Source of the DNA: Marinobacter sp. DY40_1A1
GTDB taxonomy: Bacteria; Pseudomonadota; Gammaproteobacteria; Pseudomonadales; Oleiphilaceae
Direction: 5' to 3'
Assembly: GCF_016597815.1 (NCBI RefSeq)
Contig: NZ_VCHA01000002.1
Location: 186,001-250,000, forward strand
DNA length: 64,000 nt
A program made the position numbers and the translations under genes. The notes beneath the pieces were generated by a model. It was not told the origin of the DNA. It did no database searches and saw nothing but the letters and a program-made list of their open reading frames with translations. This document shows, piece by piece, positions 1 through 8,442 of this stretch (its first letter is position 1; every line of letters begins with the position of its first letter).

Positions 1-2
1 AT

Positions 3-767
3 GGCGGCGGGCGCACAAGCTTCTCGAATCACAAAGACACGCCTTTCACCGTGACCGGCATTCTTGAAGCCACGGGCACACCTGTTGATCAAGCGGTATA
101 TATCAGCCTGCAAGGCATGGAGGCTATACACGTTGGCTGGGAATCGGGCGTCGCCATTCCTGGTCGCACACTCACCCCGGAGAAGGCACAAAACCGCGAC
201 TTCACACCCAAAACCATTACCGCTGTTTTTGCCGGGCTGGATCGCAAGATCCTCACGTTCCGCGTGCAGCGTGATCTGAACCAATACGCGGGCGAGCCAC
301 TCTCGGCCATTCTGCCCGGCGTGGCCTTGAGTGAATTGTGGCGACTGATGAGCCAGTTTGAGCAGGCACTGCTTGGCATCACCGGATTTGTGGTGGTGAC
401 GAGCCTGATAGGACTGATTGCGGTACTGCTCACACTGCAAACCCAGCGCGCCCACGAAATCGCAATTTTGCGTGCTACAGGTGCCTCTCCCGGCCTGATT
501 GCAAGCCTCTACCTTATCGAGTGCCTGGCACTTGCCCTTGTAGCCTGTGTAATTTCGCTGGCATTGGGTGCTTTGGCGATTTCAATGTTTGGCCCCTGGC
601 TGCTGACAAATTATGGAATTCAGCTTCAATTACGCCCATTAACCTTCGAAGAATGGTCTCTACTGATATCCGTGCCGCTGGCCGCCCTGTTAGTAGCACT
701 TATTCCCGCCTTCAGCGCTTGGCGGCAAAGCCGTTCTCAGGGCTTTGGAAGCCCCGGTGGGACGTGA
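3..767 (+). CDS. ABC transporter permease, FtsX/MacB type (5' end outside window)
   Basis: The reading frame is already open at base 3, so the N-terminus lies before the window. What remains is a periplasmic stretch followed by three or four hydrophobic segments: one around residues 120-145, then two or three near the C-terminus. The cytoplasmic loop between them carries the conserved H-E-I-A-I-L-R-A-x-G-A-S signature of the FtsX-type permease domain. Such permeases work with an ATPase encoded next to them, which would be upstream and cannot be seen. The C-terminus is short and ends in a Gly/Ser-rich tail rather than the usual R-x-x-P/A tail. The substrate cannot be told from this part. Confidence 0.85.
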   Translation, partial: GGGRTSFSNHKDTPFTVTGILEATGTPVDQAVYISLQGMEAIHVGWESGVAIPGRTLTPEKAQNRDFTPKTITAVFAGLDRKILTFRVQRDLNQYAGEPLSAILPGVALSELWRLMSQFEQALLGITGFVVVTSLIGLIAVLLTLQTQRAHEIAILRATGASPGLIASLYLIECLALALVACVISLALGALAISMFGPWLLTNYGIQLQLRPLTFEEWSLLISVPLAALLVALIPAFSAWRQSRSQGFGSPGGT

Positions 768-891
768 CAGAATCGTGCTCAGAAGCGTCAAAGAACGGAA
801 GGCTTCAACTTATGACACGCGTGTAAATTGACCGCTATGGCGCGCGCACTTATAGTTAGTCGCAATAACTTCAACCTATGCTGGGCACGTC

Positions 892-1098
892 ATGGAACAG
901 TCCGAAGTACAAGCATTAGCGGACAAGCTGGACAAGCTGATCGAACACTGCCAAAAACTGGAGCAGAGCAACGCTGCCCTGAGGCAGTTGCAGGATGACT
1001 GGAACCGGGAACGGGCCCAGCTTATGCAAAAAAATGATCTTGCCAAAAACAAGATCGAAGCCATGATCGGTCGCCTTCGGGCACTGGAGCACCATTGA
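892..1098 (+). CDS. small coiled-coil protein upstream of zapA (TIGR02449-like)
   Basis: A 68-residue, highly charged, heptad-rich protein with no membrane segment; almost all of it is predictable as one coiled coil. From memory it matches the short TIGR02449 family that sits directly before zapA in Pseudomonas and relatives, and it resembles ZapB in size and character. Its stop codon overlaps the zapA start by one base (TGATG), so the two are translationally coupled. A role with ZapA at the division ring is inferred from context and is not shown by any motif. The Shine-Dalgarno sequence is poor. Confidence 0.8.
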   Translation: MEQSEVQALADKLDKLIEHCQKLEQSNAALRQLQDDWNRERAQLMQKNDLAKNKIEAMIGRLRALEHH

Positions 1099-1394
1099 TG
1101 TCCAAGCAACCCACCACCGTTGAGGTAAAAATTCTCGACAAGGAATACCTGGTCGCCTGCCCTCCCGAAGCACAGGAGGCACTTGTTCGGGCCGCGAGGC
1201 ATCTGGACAGCAAAATGCGGGAAATACGCACCAGCGGCAAGGTATTCGGAACCGAGCGCATTGCCGTGATGGCAGCACTGAATATGACCCATGATTTGCT
1301 AGAGCGGGACACCATGTCAGAAGCCACCAGCACGCTCCTGAAAGCCATGGACAGCAAGCTGGAAAACGCCCTCGGAGAGCAGTCAAACCACTGA
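1098..1394 (+). CDS. zapA: cell division protein ZapA
   Basis: A 98-residue protein with the ZapA pattern: an N-terminal strand region with V-x-I-L-D-K-x-Y and C-P-P-E, then a helix containing A-A-x-x-L-D-x-K-M-x-E-I-R, then a long C-terminal coiled coil. ZapA binds and bundles FtsZ filaments in the cytoplasm. The ATG at 1098 is chosen because it overlaps the preceding stop; a TTG three bases upstream is possible but unneeded. It lies in the conserved order small coiled-coil gene, zapA, 6S RNA, ygfA. Confidence 0.93.
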   Translation: MSKQPTTVEVKILDKEYLVACPPEAQEALVRAARHLDSKMREIRTSGKVFGTERIAVMAALNMTHDLLERDTMSEATSTLLKAMDSKLENALGEQSNH

Positions 1395-1419
1395 TTTATG
1401 GTAGATTCCCCGATAGGTG

Positions 1420-1450
1420 TTGCAATCGCACCCGGATCTGGCCCTATAAT
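1420..1450 (+). promoter_or_regulatory. promoter of the 6S RNA gene
   Basis: A perfect -10 box TATAAT lies at 1445-1450, six or seven bases before the predicted 5' end of the 6S RNA. A TTGCAA at 1420-1425 can serve as the -35 box, although the 19-bp spacing is longer than ideal. Confidence 0.6.
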
Positions 1451-1455
1451 GGAAT

Positions 1456-1633
1456 CACTTCCTGGGCTGTTCGCTGGTCGGACTCGTCCTCGAGCCGATG
1501 CGCTTTACCCAGGTGGCCACTACAGGGCATTGTGAGCATGTCCCCGCAGGGGGAAAGCCTAATATGTCACAGCGGCCGCCGACCTTGAACTTTGGGTTCA
1601 AGGGCCACGTCCGATAACGGCAGCTCGGGAAGC
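1456..1633 (+). ncRNA. ssrS: 6S RNA
   Basis: Located between zapA and ygfA, the standard place in gammaproteobacteria. The ends pair: CTTCCTGGGCTG near 1458 with CAGCTCGGGAAG near 1621-1632. The 3' half contains the conserved CCTTGAAC / GTTCAAGG hairpin (about 1583-1603) also present in E. coli 6S RNA, and the middle contains the GTGAGCATG element. 6S RNA binds the sigma-70 RNA polymerase holoenzyme by mimicking an open promoter. The ends are estimated from pairing and the -10 box, to within a few bases. Confidence 0.9.
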
Positions 1634-1639
1634 TTTATT

Positions 1640-2272
1640 TTGAGCCAGACGACCGACTCACACCCTTCCGAATTAGATTTAACTCCCTCGTCTCGCAACG
1701 CACTACGGAAGCATTTGCGCCAACTCAGGCGTGCACTGTCGGCAAGGGAGCAGGAACAGGCCTCGGCTTCTCTCGCTTTGAACCTGCTGAAAAATCCGGA
1801 CCTGCACAGAGCCAGACACATTGCCGTCTACCTGCCCAACGATGGCGAGATTGACCCGCACCCGTACATGGCCATGGCCCGCAGCAAAGGCGTTCACTTT
1901 TACCTGCCCGTACTGCACCCGATCCATCCTGGCAGACTGGTTTTCAGCCCCTACTACGATGGTATCGTACTGACAGCCAACCGCTTTGGCATCCTCGAGC
2001 CAGCATTCAGCAAAGGACTCAGGCGACCAGCATGGGCACTAGACGCTGTGATGTTTCCATTAGTAGGGTTTGATGCCCATGGCGGGCGACTGGGGATGGG
2101 AGGCGGTTTTTACGATCGCACGTTCGCGTTCACCCGCCTGCGCCCGAGGCTGGCACCAAAACTCATCGGCCTGGCTCACCACTGTCAGCAGGTAAACAAA
2201 CTACCCATCGAACCTTGGGATGTGCCACTGCATAGCGTTGTCACGGACGAGCAGGTGTATCGAGTAAAGTAA
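1640..2272 (+). CDS. ygfA: 5-formyltetrahydrofolate cyclo-ligase
   Basis: Converts 5-formyl-THF to 5,10-methenyl-THF with ATP. The 5-FCL family pattern is clear: an N-terminal R-x-x-L-R-x-x-R-R-x-L helix, Y-L-P-N-D-G-E-I in the middle, and the ligand-binding G-R-L-G-M-G-G-G-F-Y-D-R segment at about residues 150-165, followed by G-L-A-H-x-x-Q. An open frame extends up to 1592, but that lies inside 6S RNA. A TTG at 1640 is preferred because GGGAAG (1627-1632) lies seven bases before it and it gives 210 residues, normal for the family. Processing of 6S from a longer zapA-ygfA transcript is known in relatives and fits here. Confidence 0.92.
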   Translation: MSQTTDSHPSELDLTPSSRNALRKHLRQLRRALSAREQEQASASLALNLLKNPDLHRARHIAVYLPNDGEIDPHPYMAMARSKGVHFYLPVLHPIHPGRLVFSPYYDGIVLTANRFGILEPAFSKGLRRPAWALDAVMFPLVGFDAHGGRLGMGGGFYDRTFAFTRLRPRLAPKLIGLAHHCQQVNKLPIEPWDVPLHSVVTDEQVYRVK

Positions 2273-2291
2273 GGCGGAGAGCGTTACAGGG

Positions 2292-2465
2292 TCAACGGAA
2301 TTCTGATCGGGTAGTCGCCATATAGGTGGAAACTGGCGCAGCAGAACTTTCCGTTACGGTCGCGGGTCTGTCTTCCGATGCCTGCAGCGAAGTAAACCCT
2401 GTAATTACAAGGCCGACAGCGAAGATCAGCACAATGGCCCGGATAATATCAGGCTTGCCACCCAT
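2292..2465 (-). CDS. small single-span membrane protein, unknown
   Basis: A 57-residue frame with a Shine-Dalgarno AGGAA eight bases before its ATG. Residues 7-26 form one hydrophobic segment (I-I-R-A-I-V-L-I-F-A-V-G-L-V), followed by a polar, Ser/Thr-rich tail with no cysteines. It stands alone in the gap between ygfA and the ilvA terminator. An overlapping frame on the plus strand (2326-2550) has no such features. I do not recognise the family. It could be a genuine small inner-membrane protein or a chance frame. Confidence 0.5.
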   Translation of the reverse strand: MGGKPDIIRAIVLIFAVGLVITGFTSLQASEDRPATVTESSAAPVSTYMATTRSEFR

Positions 2466-2625
2466 GACACTTATTCCTGTTCCAAATAAAGTTAAATCTG
2501 CGAGAAATCAGCTGACTATTCTTGTTTCCAAGAATTTGTCGAAAGATTAACACGCATACTGGATTTTACAATTTTTGACAGGTTAAAGTTCAGTAAGAAA
2601 AAAACAGGGATAGGGATAGTAAATA

Positions 2626-2655
2626 GCCAGCCCGGAAGCCATCGCCCGGGCTGGC
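2626..2655 (-). terminator. terminator hairpin downstream of ilvA
   Basis: Ten-base perfect arms GCCAGCCCGG / CCGGGCTGGC with a ten-base loop, 12 bases past the ilvA stop. On the minus strand it is followed by TATTTACT, a weak U-tract, so termination may be incomplete. Confidence 0.55.
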
Positions 2656-2667
2656 CGATTGACAGTA

Positions 2668-4203
2668 TCAGGATGCCTTGCCGTTGCCTGCACCTAAAAA
2701 CATCTGGTAAGCCTCGTTATCTGTCATATTTTCATAACGGAAGCCTACCTTGCCCAGCATGGTTTCAAAGTCCTTTACTTCATCATCCTCCACTTGCGCG
2801 CCCAGCAGTACTCGGCTGTATGCGGCACCGTGATTGCGGTAGTGGAACATCGAAATATTCCAGCGCGTTCCCAGCGACATCAGAAGTTTCAGCAGCGCCC
2901 CAGGGCGTTCCGGGAACTCAAACTGAAATACCTTCTCATTGGTAATGGTGGGCGCGTGGCCACCGACCATGTGGCGAATGTGCTGTTTGGCCATATCGCT
3001 GTCGGTGAGATCGAGAACGGAATAGCCGTTTTCACGAAGATCCTGCACCAACTCGTCTCTGCCCAAACCGCCAGCCTGAACCTGAACACCTACAAAAATC
3101 GTTGCCTTGCTTGCATCGGCATAGCGATAGTTAAACTCGGTAATGCTGCGCTTATGCAAAGCGTTGATAAAGGTCTTGAAAGCACCCGGTTTCTCCGGAA
3201 TGGTCACCGCCAGAATAGCTTCACGCTTCTCACCAATCTCCGTGCGCTCTGAAACATAGCGCAGGCGGTCAAAATTCATATTGGCACCGCTCAGAGTGGC
3301 GATCAGGTTTTCATTCTCGATCTTTTCCCGTTCGATGTATTTCTTGATACCGGCAACGCCCAATGCACCTGCAGGCTCCGCGATCGAGCGTGTATCTTCA
3401 AAGATGTCCTTGATGGCGGCGCAGATCTCATCAGTGGAAACGGTAATCACCTCATCCACGTTATCCTTGCAGATCTCCCAGGGGTGCTTGCCAATCTGCT
3501 TTACCGCCACGCCGTCAGCAAAGATGCCCACTTCGTCCAAAACCACACGCTTGCCAGCCTTCATAGCGGCCTGCAGGCAATTGGAGTCTTCCGGCTCTAC
3601 GCCAATCACCTTGATTTCAGGGCGCAGGTATTTGATATAGGCCGCCATGCCAGCTATCAGGCCACCCCCACCTACACAGATAAACACCGCATGGATAGGC
3701 TTGCTGAACTGCCACAACATTTCCATGGCAACTGTACCCTGCCCGGCAATGACATCGGGATCGTCATAGGGAGGAATGTAGGTGTAACCATGCTTCTCAA
3801 CCAGCTCCTCGGCATGGGTAGCAGCTTCATCAAAGGCATCGCCCTTCAATACTACCCGCGCACCATGATCCCGGACTGAACGTACTTTGATCTCAGGTGT
3901 GGTCTGGGGCATCACGATAACGGCCTTGATACCCAGCTCTTTGGCAGCAAGCGCTACACCCTGCGCATGATTGCCTGCGGAAGCACAGATAACCCCTTTG
4001 GATTTTTGCTCTTCCGACAGCTGAACAAGCCGGTTGTACGCGCCGCGAATCTTGAAAGAAAACACCGGCTGAAGGTCTTCCCGCTTGAGCATAATATTGT
4101 TGCCAAAGCGCTTGGACAGACTACGGGCTTCAGTGAGGGGTGTTTCAATGGCCACGTCATAGACGCGCGCATCGAGAATCTTCTTGATGTAGCGTTGCGG
4201 CAT
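2668..4203 (-). CDS. ilvA: threonine ammonia-lyase, biosynthetic
   Basis: Deaminates threonine to 2-oxobutanoate, the first step specific to isoleucine synthesis. Residues 1-320 are the PLP-dependent fold, with the Schiff-base lysine K51 in S-F-K-I-R-G-A and the phosphate-binding G-G-G-G-L region near 190. Residues 330-511 hold the two ACT-like regulatory domains (K-P-G-A-F and R-P-G-A-L motifs) that give isoleucine and valine control in the biosynthetic enzyme and are missing from catabolic TdcB. The ATG at 4203 gives 511 residues, close to E. coli IlvA (514), with CGGAA upstream; the frame stays open to 4269. Divergent from rpiA. Confidence 0.95.
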   Translation of the reverse strand: MPQRYIKKILDARVYDVAIETPLTEARSLSKRFGNNIMLKREDLQPVFSFKIRGAYNRLVQLSEEQKSKGVICASAGNHAQGVALAAKELGIKAVIVMPQTTPEIKVRSVRDHGARVVLKGDAFDEAATHAEELVEKHGYTYIPPYDDPDVIAGQGTVAMEMLWQFSKPIHAVFICVGGGGLIAGMAAYIKYLRPEIKVIGVEPEDSNCLQAAMKAGKRVVLDEVGIFADGVAVKQIGKHPWEICKDNVDEVITVSTDEICAAIKDIFEDTRSIAEPAGALGVAGIKKYIEREKIENENLIATLSGANMNFDRLRYVSERTEIGEKREAILAVTIPEKPGAFKTFINALHKRSITEFNYRYADASKATIFVGVQVQAGGLGRDELVQDLRENGYSVLDLTDSDMAKQHIRHMVGGHAPTITNEKVFQFEFPERPGALLKLLMSLGTRWNISMFHYRNHGAAYSRVLLGAQVEDDEVKDFETMLGKVGFRYENMTDNEAYQMFLGAGNGKAS

Positions 4204-4345
4204 GTTGGTTCCGGTTGCTGATTGGATGAATGGTCGGAGAAAACCCACAGTGTAGGAAGTTTGCACCACAGTCGTCTATAAGCAGGCGGCTCTTAAGCGC
4301 TATAATGACCCCGAACTCATTCGATTTGCCCCCCCGGAGCGCCTA

Positions 4346-5026
4346 ATGACTCAGGACGAACTAAAGAAAGCCGTTGCCAAAGCGGCTGTGGATTACATTG
4401 CACCGCGCCTGGAGCGTGACAGTATTATTGGCGTAGGCACAGGAAGCACCGCCAACTTCTTTATCGACATGCTCGCAGATCTGAAAAACGAATTCGACGG
4501 CGCTGTCGCCAGCTCAGAAGCAACGGCAGAGCGCCTGAAAAGCCACGGCATACCTGTGTATGACCTGAACGGTGCCGGCGAACTGGAGTTTTATATTGAC
4601 GGCGCCGACGAGACCAACGAACGCCTTGAGCTAATCAAAGGCGGTGGTGGCGCACTCACCCGCGAAAAGATCGTGGCGGAGGTCGCCAAGACCTTCATCT
4701 GCATTGCCGATGAATCCAAAAAGGTCGGCGTACTGGGCGAATTCCCGCTACCTGTAGAGGTAGTTCCCATGGCACGGAGCCATGTTGGCCGCGAAATCGT
4801 CAAACTGGGTGGCGACCCCGTTTACCGGGACGGCTTCACCACTGACAACGGCAACATTATCCTGGATATTTATAACATGGATATTTCCCGCCCGATTCAG
4901 GTTGAAGAACGGCTGAACAATATAGTGGGCGTTGTCACTAACGGTTTATTTGCCCGTCGCCCAGCAGATCTGTTGCTGCTGGGCACCAGCACCGGCGTTC
5001 AGAGCATTCCTCGCAAAGACACCTGA
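4346..5026 (+). CDS. rpiA: ribose-5-phosphate isomerase A
   Basis: Interconverts ribose-5-phosphate and ribulose-5-phosphate in the pentose phosphate pathway. At 226 residues it is full length for RpiA. It shows G-T-G-S-T-A-N (phosphate loop, near residue 30), D-G-A-D-E with the catalytic aspartates near 85, and K-G-G-G-G-A-L-T with the catalytic lysine near 98. It is transcribed divergently from ilvA, with about 140 bp between them to hold both promoters, and ends in a clear terminator. Confidence 0.96.
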   Translation: MTQDELKKAVAKAAVDYIAPRLERDSIIGVGTGSTANFFIDMLADLKNEFDGAVASSEATAERLKSHGIPVYDLNGAGELEFYIDGADETNERLELIKGGGGALTREKIVAEVAKTFICIADESKKVGVLGEFPLPVEVVPMARSHVGREIVKLGGDPVYRDGFTTDNGNIILDIYNMDISRPIQVEERLNNIVGVVTNGLFARRPADLLLLGTSTGVQSIPRKDT

Positions 5027-5042
5027 TCCCCGCCACCCCACG

Positions 5043-5070
5043 AAAAACTGGCGCTACATGCCAGTTTTTT
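5043..5070 (+). terminator. Rho-independent terminator after rpiA
   Basis: Perfect ten-base arms AAAAACTGGC / GCCAGTTTTT with a seven-base loop, ending in a run of seven T. It lies 16 bases past the rpiA stop; the A-rich left arm may also let it work in reverse. Confidence 0.85.
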
Positions 5071-5163
5071 TATGCCTGCCAGACTCCAAACCAAGCGCTT
5101 GCTTGGTGCTAAAAATTGAGCGACACTAAGGCCTGCCAAATACAAATATAGAGGTGTTCCACC

Positions 5164-6303
5164 GTGTCCAGTTACTTCAATGAAACCCATGAACAGGCAC
5201 GCATGAGCGCGCGCAAATTCATCTCTACGCATGTACTTCCTCATATCGATGAATGGGAAGAAGCCGGCGAGTTTCCCCGCGAGATCTACAAAAAAGCCGG
5301 GGATGCTGGCCTGCTGGGCATTGGTTTCCCGGAGGCCTTGGGCGGTGTTGGTGAAGGGGACATCTTCCTGAAAGTAGCGGTTTCCGAAGAGCTTATGCGC
5401 TCCACATCTGGCGGCTTTGTTGCCAGCATTGGCTCTCTCGACATTGGTTTGCCACCGGTTGCCAAGTGGGCTAAAAAAGAAATCCGGGAACAGATTGTCC
5501 CCTCGATTCTAAGTGGCGATAAAATTTCTGCGCTGGCGATCACTGAACCGGGCGGCGGCTCCGACGTAGCCAATCTGAAAACCCGCGCGGTAAAAGATGG
5601 CGATCACTACATAGTGAACGGCAGCAAAACCTTCATCACCAGCGGCACACGGGCCGACCACTTCACCGTAGCCGTAAGAACCGGGGGCGAAGGCCATGCT
5701 GGCATCAGCTTGCTACTGATCGACCGCGACATGCCCGGCTTCTCCAATGGCAACAAGCTTAAAAAGATGGGCTGGTGGGCCAGTGATACCGCTGAGCTGT
5801 TCTTTGAAGACTGCCGAGTACCTGCAGACCGCCTGATCGGCGCAGAGAACGCGGGTTTTATAGCCATCATGAGCAACTTCCTGGCGGAGCGCCTCAGCTT
5901 ATCCGTCATGGCCTACATGACCGCACAGCTGGCGTACGAAGCGGCCATGGAGTACGTAAAACAGCGCCAGGCATTCGGCCGCCCGGTTTCCGGTTTCCAG
6001 GTAACTCGCCACAAACTGGTCGACATGGCCACCCAGATCGACGTGGCTCGTGAATACACCTACCGCTGCGCAGCATTGATGCAGGCTGGCAAAAACCCGA
6101 TCAAACAGGTGGCCATGGCAAAGAATTTCTCAGTGGATATCTGCGAAAAAGTCACCAGGGAAGCGGTGCAGCTTTTTGGCGGCATGGGCTTTATGCGGGA
6201 ATCTGTAGTGGATAGGCTATATCGGGATACCAAGATTTTGTCGATTGGCGGCGGAACCACCGAAATCATGAAGGAGCTAATTGCCAAACAGATCCGGCTG
6301 TAG
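5164..6303 (+). CDS. acyl-CoA dehydrogenase, long-chain/isovaleryl-type active site
   Basis: FAD enzyme of 379 residues that desaturates acyl-CoA thioesters. It has the three usual parts: N-terminal helices, the middle domain with I-T-E-P-G-G-G-S-D near 131-139, and the C-terminal bundle with R-x-x-F-G-R-P. The usual catalytic Glu of short- and medium-chain enzymes (Y-E-G-T) is replaced by Gly (G-G-G-T-T-E-I). A Glu stands instead at 242 in L-A-E-R-L, as in long-chain and isovaleryl enzymes. The substrate is not known. The start is GTG at 5164. It is not next to other beta-oxidation genes. Confidence 0.9.
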   Translation: MSSYFNETHEQARMSARKFISTHVLPHIDEWEEAGEFPREIYKKAGDAGLLGIGFPEALGGVGEGDIFLKVAVSEELMRSTSGGFVASIGSLDIGLPPVAKWAKKEIREQIVPSILSGDKISALAITEPGGGSDVANLKTRAVKDGDHYIVNGSKTFITSGTRADHFTVAVRTGGEGHAGISLLLIDRDMPGFSNGNKLKKMGWWASDTAELFFEDCRVPADRLIGAENAGFIAIMSNFLAERLSLSVMAYMTAQLAYEAAMEYVKQRQAFGRPVSGFQVTRHKLVDMATQIDVAREYTYRCAALMQAGKNPIKQVAMAKNFSVDICEKVTREAVQLFGGMGFMRESVVDRLYRDTKILSIGGGTTEIMKELIAKQIRL

Positions 6304-6343
6304 GCTTCGATCACGTCGAAATCAGGTTTGCTCAAATGCTCGG

Positions 6344-6454
6344 GCTGCCCTCTGCCGGTACTGCCCAAAAACGTGGAGCGCCAAGGATGGCGCGACCGAG
6401 CCCTACAGGGAAGTATTTACGGGCGTTTTTTGGGCACTACCGGCAGAGGGCAGC
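6344..6454. repeat. large intergenic inverted repeat with two inner hairpins
   Basis: Outer arms 6344-6373 and 6424-6454 are complementary over about 30 bases with one mismatch and one extra base. Inside are two more hairpins: GCGCCA / TGGCGC (6378-6393) and CCCTACAGGG (6401-6410). It lies between the acyl-CoA dehydrogenase stop and the ppa promoter. The phrase GCGCCAAGGATGGCGC followed by GTATTTAC resembles a palindromic element I recall being scattered through Marinobacter and Pseudomonas intergenic regions; that recollection is unverified. It may act as a terminator or stabiliser of the upstream mRNA. Confidence 0.75.
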
Positions 6455-6569
6455 GTGCACTAAAGCCCCCCAACCAAGGTTTAGTTTCGAATGCCTGCAG
6501 AGTCCCGTATAATTGCGCTCACTTTTCAAGCACAGTTAAACGAACCTAACGTATCAGGAAGGAACTCTC

Positions 6570-7097
6570 ATGCAATTCAGCAATATCCCTGCGGGCAAAA
6601 ACCCACCAGAAGACATCTACGTAGCCATCGAAATCCCGGCTAACAGCTCCCCGGTCAAGTACGAACTCGACAAAGACATGGGCGCTCTGCTGGTAGACCG
6701 TTTTATGGCAACGCCTATGTTCTACCCAGCCAACTACGGTTTTATCCCTCACACCTTGGGTGAAGACGGCGATCCGCTGGACGTTCTGGTTGTTACCCCT
6801 TACGCGCTTCAGGCGGGCTCAGTGATCCGCTGCCGCCCGGTAGGCGTGCTGAATATGGACGACGAAGCCGGTGGCGATGCCAAGCTGGTAGCCGTACCCC
6901 ACAGCAAGCTGACCAACTCGTACCAGGACATTCACGAAATCGACGACCTGCCTGTTCTGCTGCGCGACCAGATCCGCCACTTTTTTGAAAATTACAAAAC
7001 ACTTGAGCCAGGCAAGTGGGTCAAGGTAAAAGGCTGGGACAACGCTGCTGCAGCCAAACAAGCCATTGTTGATTCGATCAAAGCTTACCAAGGCTGA
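6570..7097 (+). CDS. ppa: inorganic pyrophosphatase (family I)
   Basis: Hydrolyses pyrophosphate to phosphate in the cytosol with Mg2+. It has the soluble family I length (175 residues) and the metal-binding signature D-G-D-P-L-D-V-L near residues 65-72, preceded by N-Y-G-F-I-P. K-G-W-D-N-A-A near the C-terminus is also typical. A good AGGAA Shine-Dalgarno sequence lies ten bases before the ATG. Single-gene unit with its own terminator. Confidence 0.96.
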   Translation: MQFSNIPAGKNPPEDIYVAIEIPANSSPVKYELDKDMGALLVDRFMATPMFYPANYGFIPHTLGEDGDPLDVLVVTPYALQAGSVIRCRPVGVLNMDDEAGGDAKLVAVPHSKLTNSYQDIHEIDDLPVLLRDQIRHFFENYKTLEPGKWVKVKGWDNAAAAKQAIVDSIKAYQG

Positions 7098-7113
7098 TCT
7101 GATCTGCAGAAAG

Positions 7114-7143
7114 CAAAAAACCGGGCAAAAGCCCGGTTTTTTT
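7114..7143. terminator. bidirectional terminator between ppa and the DUF2333 gene
   Basis: GC-rich stem CCGGGC / GCCCGG with loop AAAA, flanked by six A on the left and seven T on the right. The two flanking genes converge here, so it can end both transcripts. Confidence 0.85.
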
Positions 7144-7166
7144 ATGCCTGAACAAACGCCTCTGGC

Positions 7167-8219
7167 TTAGCCTCGTGACAGCAGATCCCGCATATCACTA
7201 ATTGCCGCATTAGCGCGGGAAAGGTAAGCCGCCATCGTCAGCGAGTGGTTCGCCAGAACCCCAAACCCACTGCCGTTGAGGATAACCGGGCTCCACATTT
7301 CGCCCTGGGCACCCTCTAACTCAATGATTACCTGCTTCACGCTGGAAATAGCATTCTTGTCCTGGAGAACCTTGCGGAAATCCACTTCAATCGCGCGGAA
7401 AATATGCAACAACGCCCACGAACTGCCCCGAGCCTCATAAAACACATCGTCAATCTTGGTCCAGTCGGTTTTGATATCGCCGCCACCGGTTTCTTCGTTC
7501 AGCGGATTGTCTGCATCCACATTGGCTACCGCTTCTGACACCGATGCCTTACCAACGCTCTCACCAAGTGTGCGCGAAAGGCTGCCCAGCCGGGTTTCCA
7601 GATCACCAAGCCAGTTGCTCAGGTTGTCGGCTCTGGCAAAGAACTGGGCGTTTGCCTGCTCCGGGCTGGACAGCCGATTAAGATAACGCTTCAGCGCGGC
7701 AATACCACGACGATACTCCGCCTCTGTGGAGGGTATAGCCCAGCTCTCGCTGTCAAAGTGAAACTGGGGCTCCGCTATGATCAAATCCGGGTCTTCCGCA
7801 GATTGGCTCTGAGAGCGGCTTATGTCCTTACGCATGGCCCGAGACAGGTCGCGAAGCTGCACCAGCACGCCGTACTCCCAGTTGGGCTGGTTATCCAGCC
7901 AAAGCCCCGGGGGAAATATATCGTTGGACAGGTAGCCACCTGGCTTATCGAGAAGCGTTTCGGCTATACGGATCATGGTTACCGTTGTAGCAAAGCCGGT
8001 TATGGGTTCCCGCTGCATTTCATTGGCCACTGCCCGCGTATGCTCACGCACAGAGAAGGCCTCGGGCTCACTGCTCCAATAGATCCCCAGTACAACCGTT
8101 ACCAGCAAATATACCAGCAAGACAACAGCTACAAATTTGCCGATCACGCCGTTGTTGCCGGCAAAATCCTGAGCGTCTTCTTTCTTGTCTCTGAAATACT
8201 GTCTGATTTTGCCTGGCAT
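7167..8219 (-). CDS. DUF2333 family membrane-anchored protein
   Basis: 350 residues. A basic N-terminus is followed by one strong membrane segment at about residues 29-48 and a large, mainly helical domain that should face the periplasm. The conserved blocks W-x-P-S-T-E-x-E-Y-R-R-G-I and A-R-A-D-N-L match the DUF2333 family of gammaproteobacteria as I remember it. No enzyme motif is visible and no function is known to me. Single gene, convergent with ppa and divergent from the cyclase gene, with about 220 bp of upstream region. Confidence 0.8.
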   Translation of the reverse strand: MPGKIRQYFRDKKEDAQDFAGNNGVIGKFVAVVLLVYLLVTVVLGIYWSSEPEAFSVREHTRAVANEMQREPITGFATTVTMIRIAETLLDKPGGYLSNDIFPPGLWLDNQPNWEYGVLVQLRDLSRAMRKDISRSQSQSAEDPDLIIAEPQFHFDSESWAIPSTEAEYRRGIAALKRYLNRLSSPEQANAQFFARADNLSNWLGDLETRLGSLSRTLGESVGKASVSEAVANVDADNPLNEETGGGDIKTDWTKIDDVFYEARGSSWALLHIFRAIEVDFRKVLQDKNAISSVKQVIIELEGAQGEMWSPVILNGSGFGVLANHSLTMAAYLSRANAAISDMRDLLSRG

Positions 8220-8442
8220 ATTACGTTAAGCCCCTTGTCTGTTAATTGACTGCATTACGGTCTGTATGGATCCTAACCCATGGCGCTTTCTATATACACA
8301 CCTCAGAATTCACAAACAATTACATGGTGCAACCTACGCCCACAACTCTAAACACTATAGACTCCAAAAACAGACTAAAGTTGGAAAAAACGTCCACGCC
8401 CTGAAGGACGGCCCATAATGAAAAGAGGCAGCCCCGAGAATA

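Noticed and set aside
1592-1639. Earlier start for ygfA
   Set aside because: It lies within the 6S RNA and lengthens the protein beyond the family norm.
2326-2550. 74-codon plus-strand frame after ygfA
   Set aside because: No ribosome site or hydrophobic pattern; the minus-strand frame in the same gap has both.
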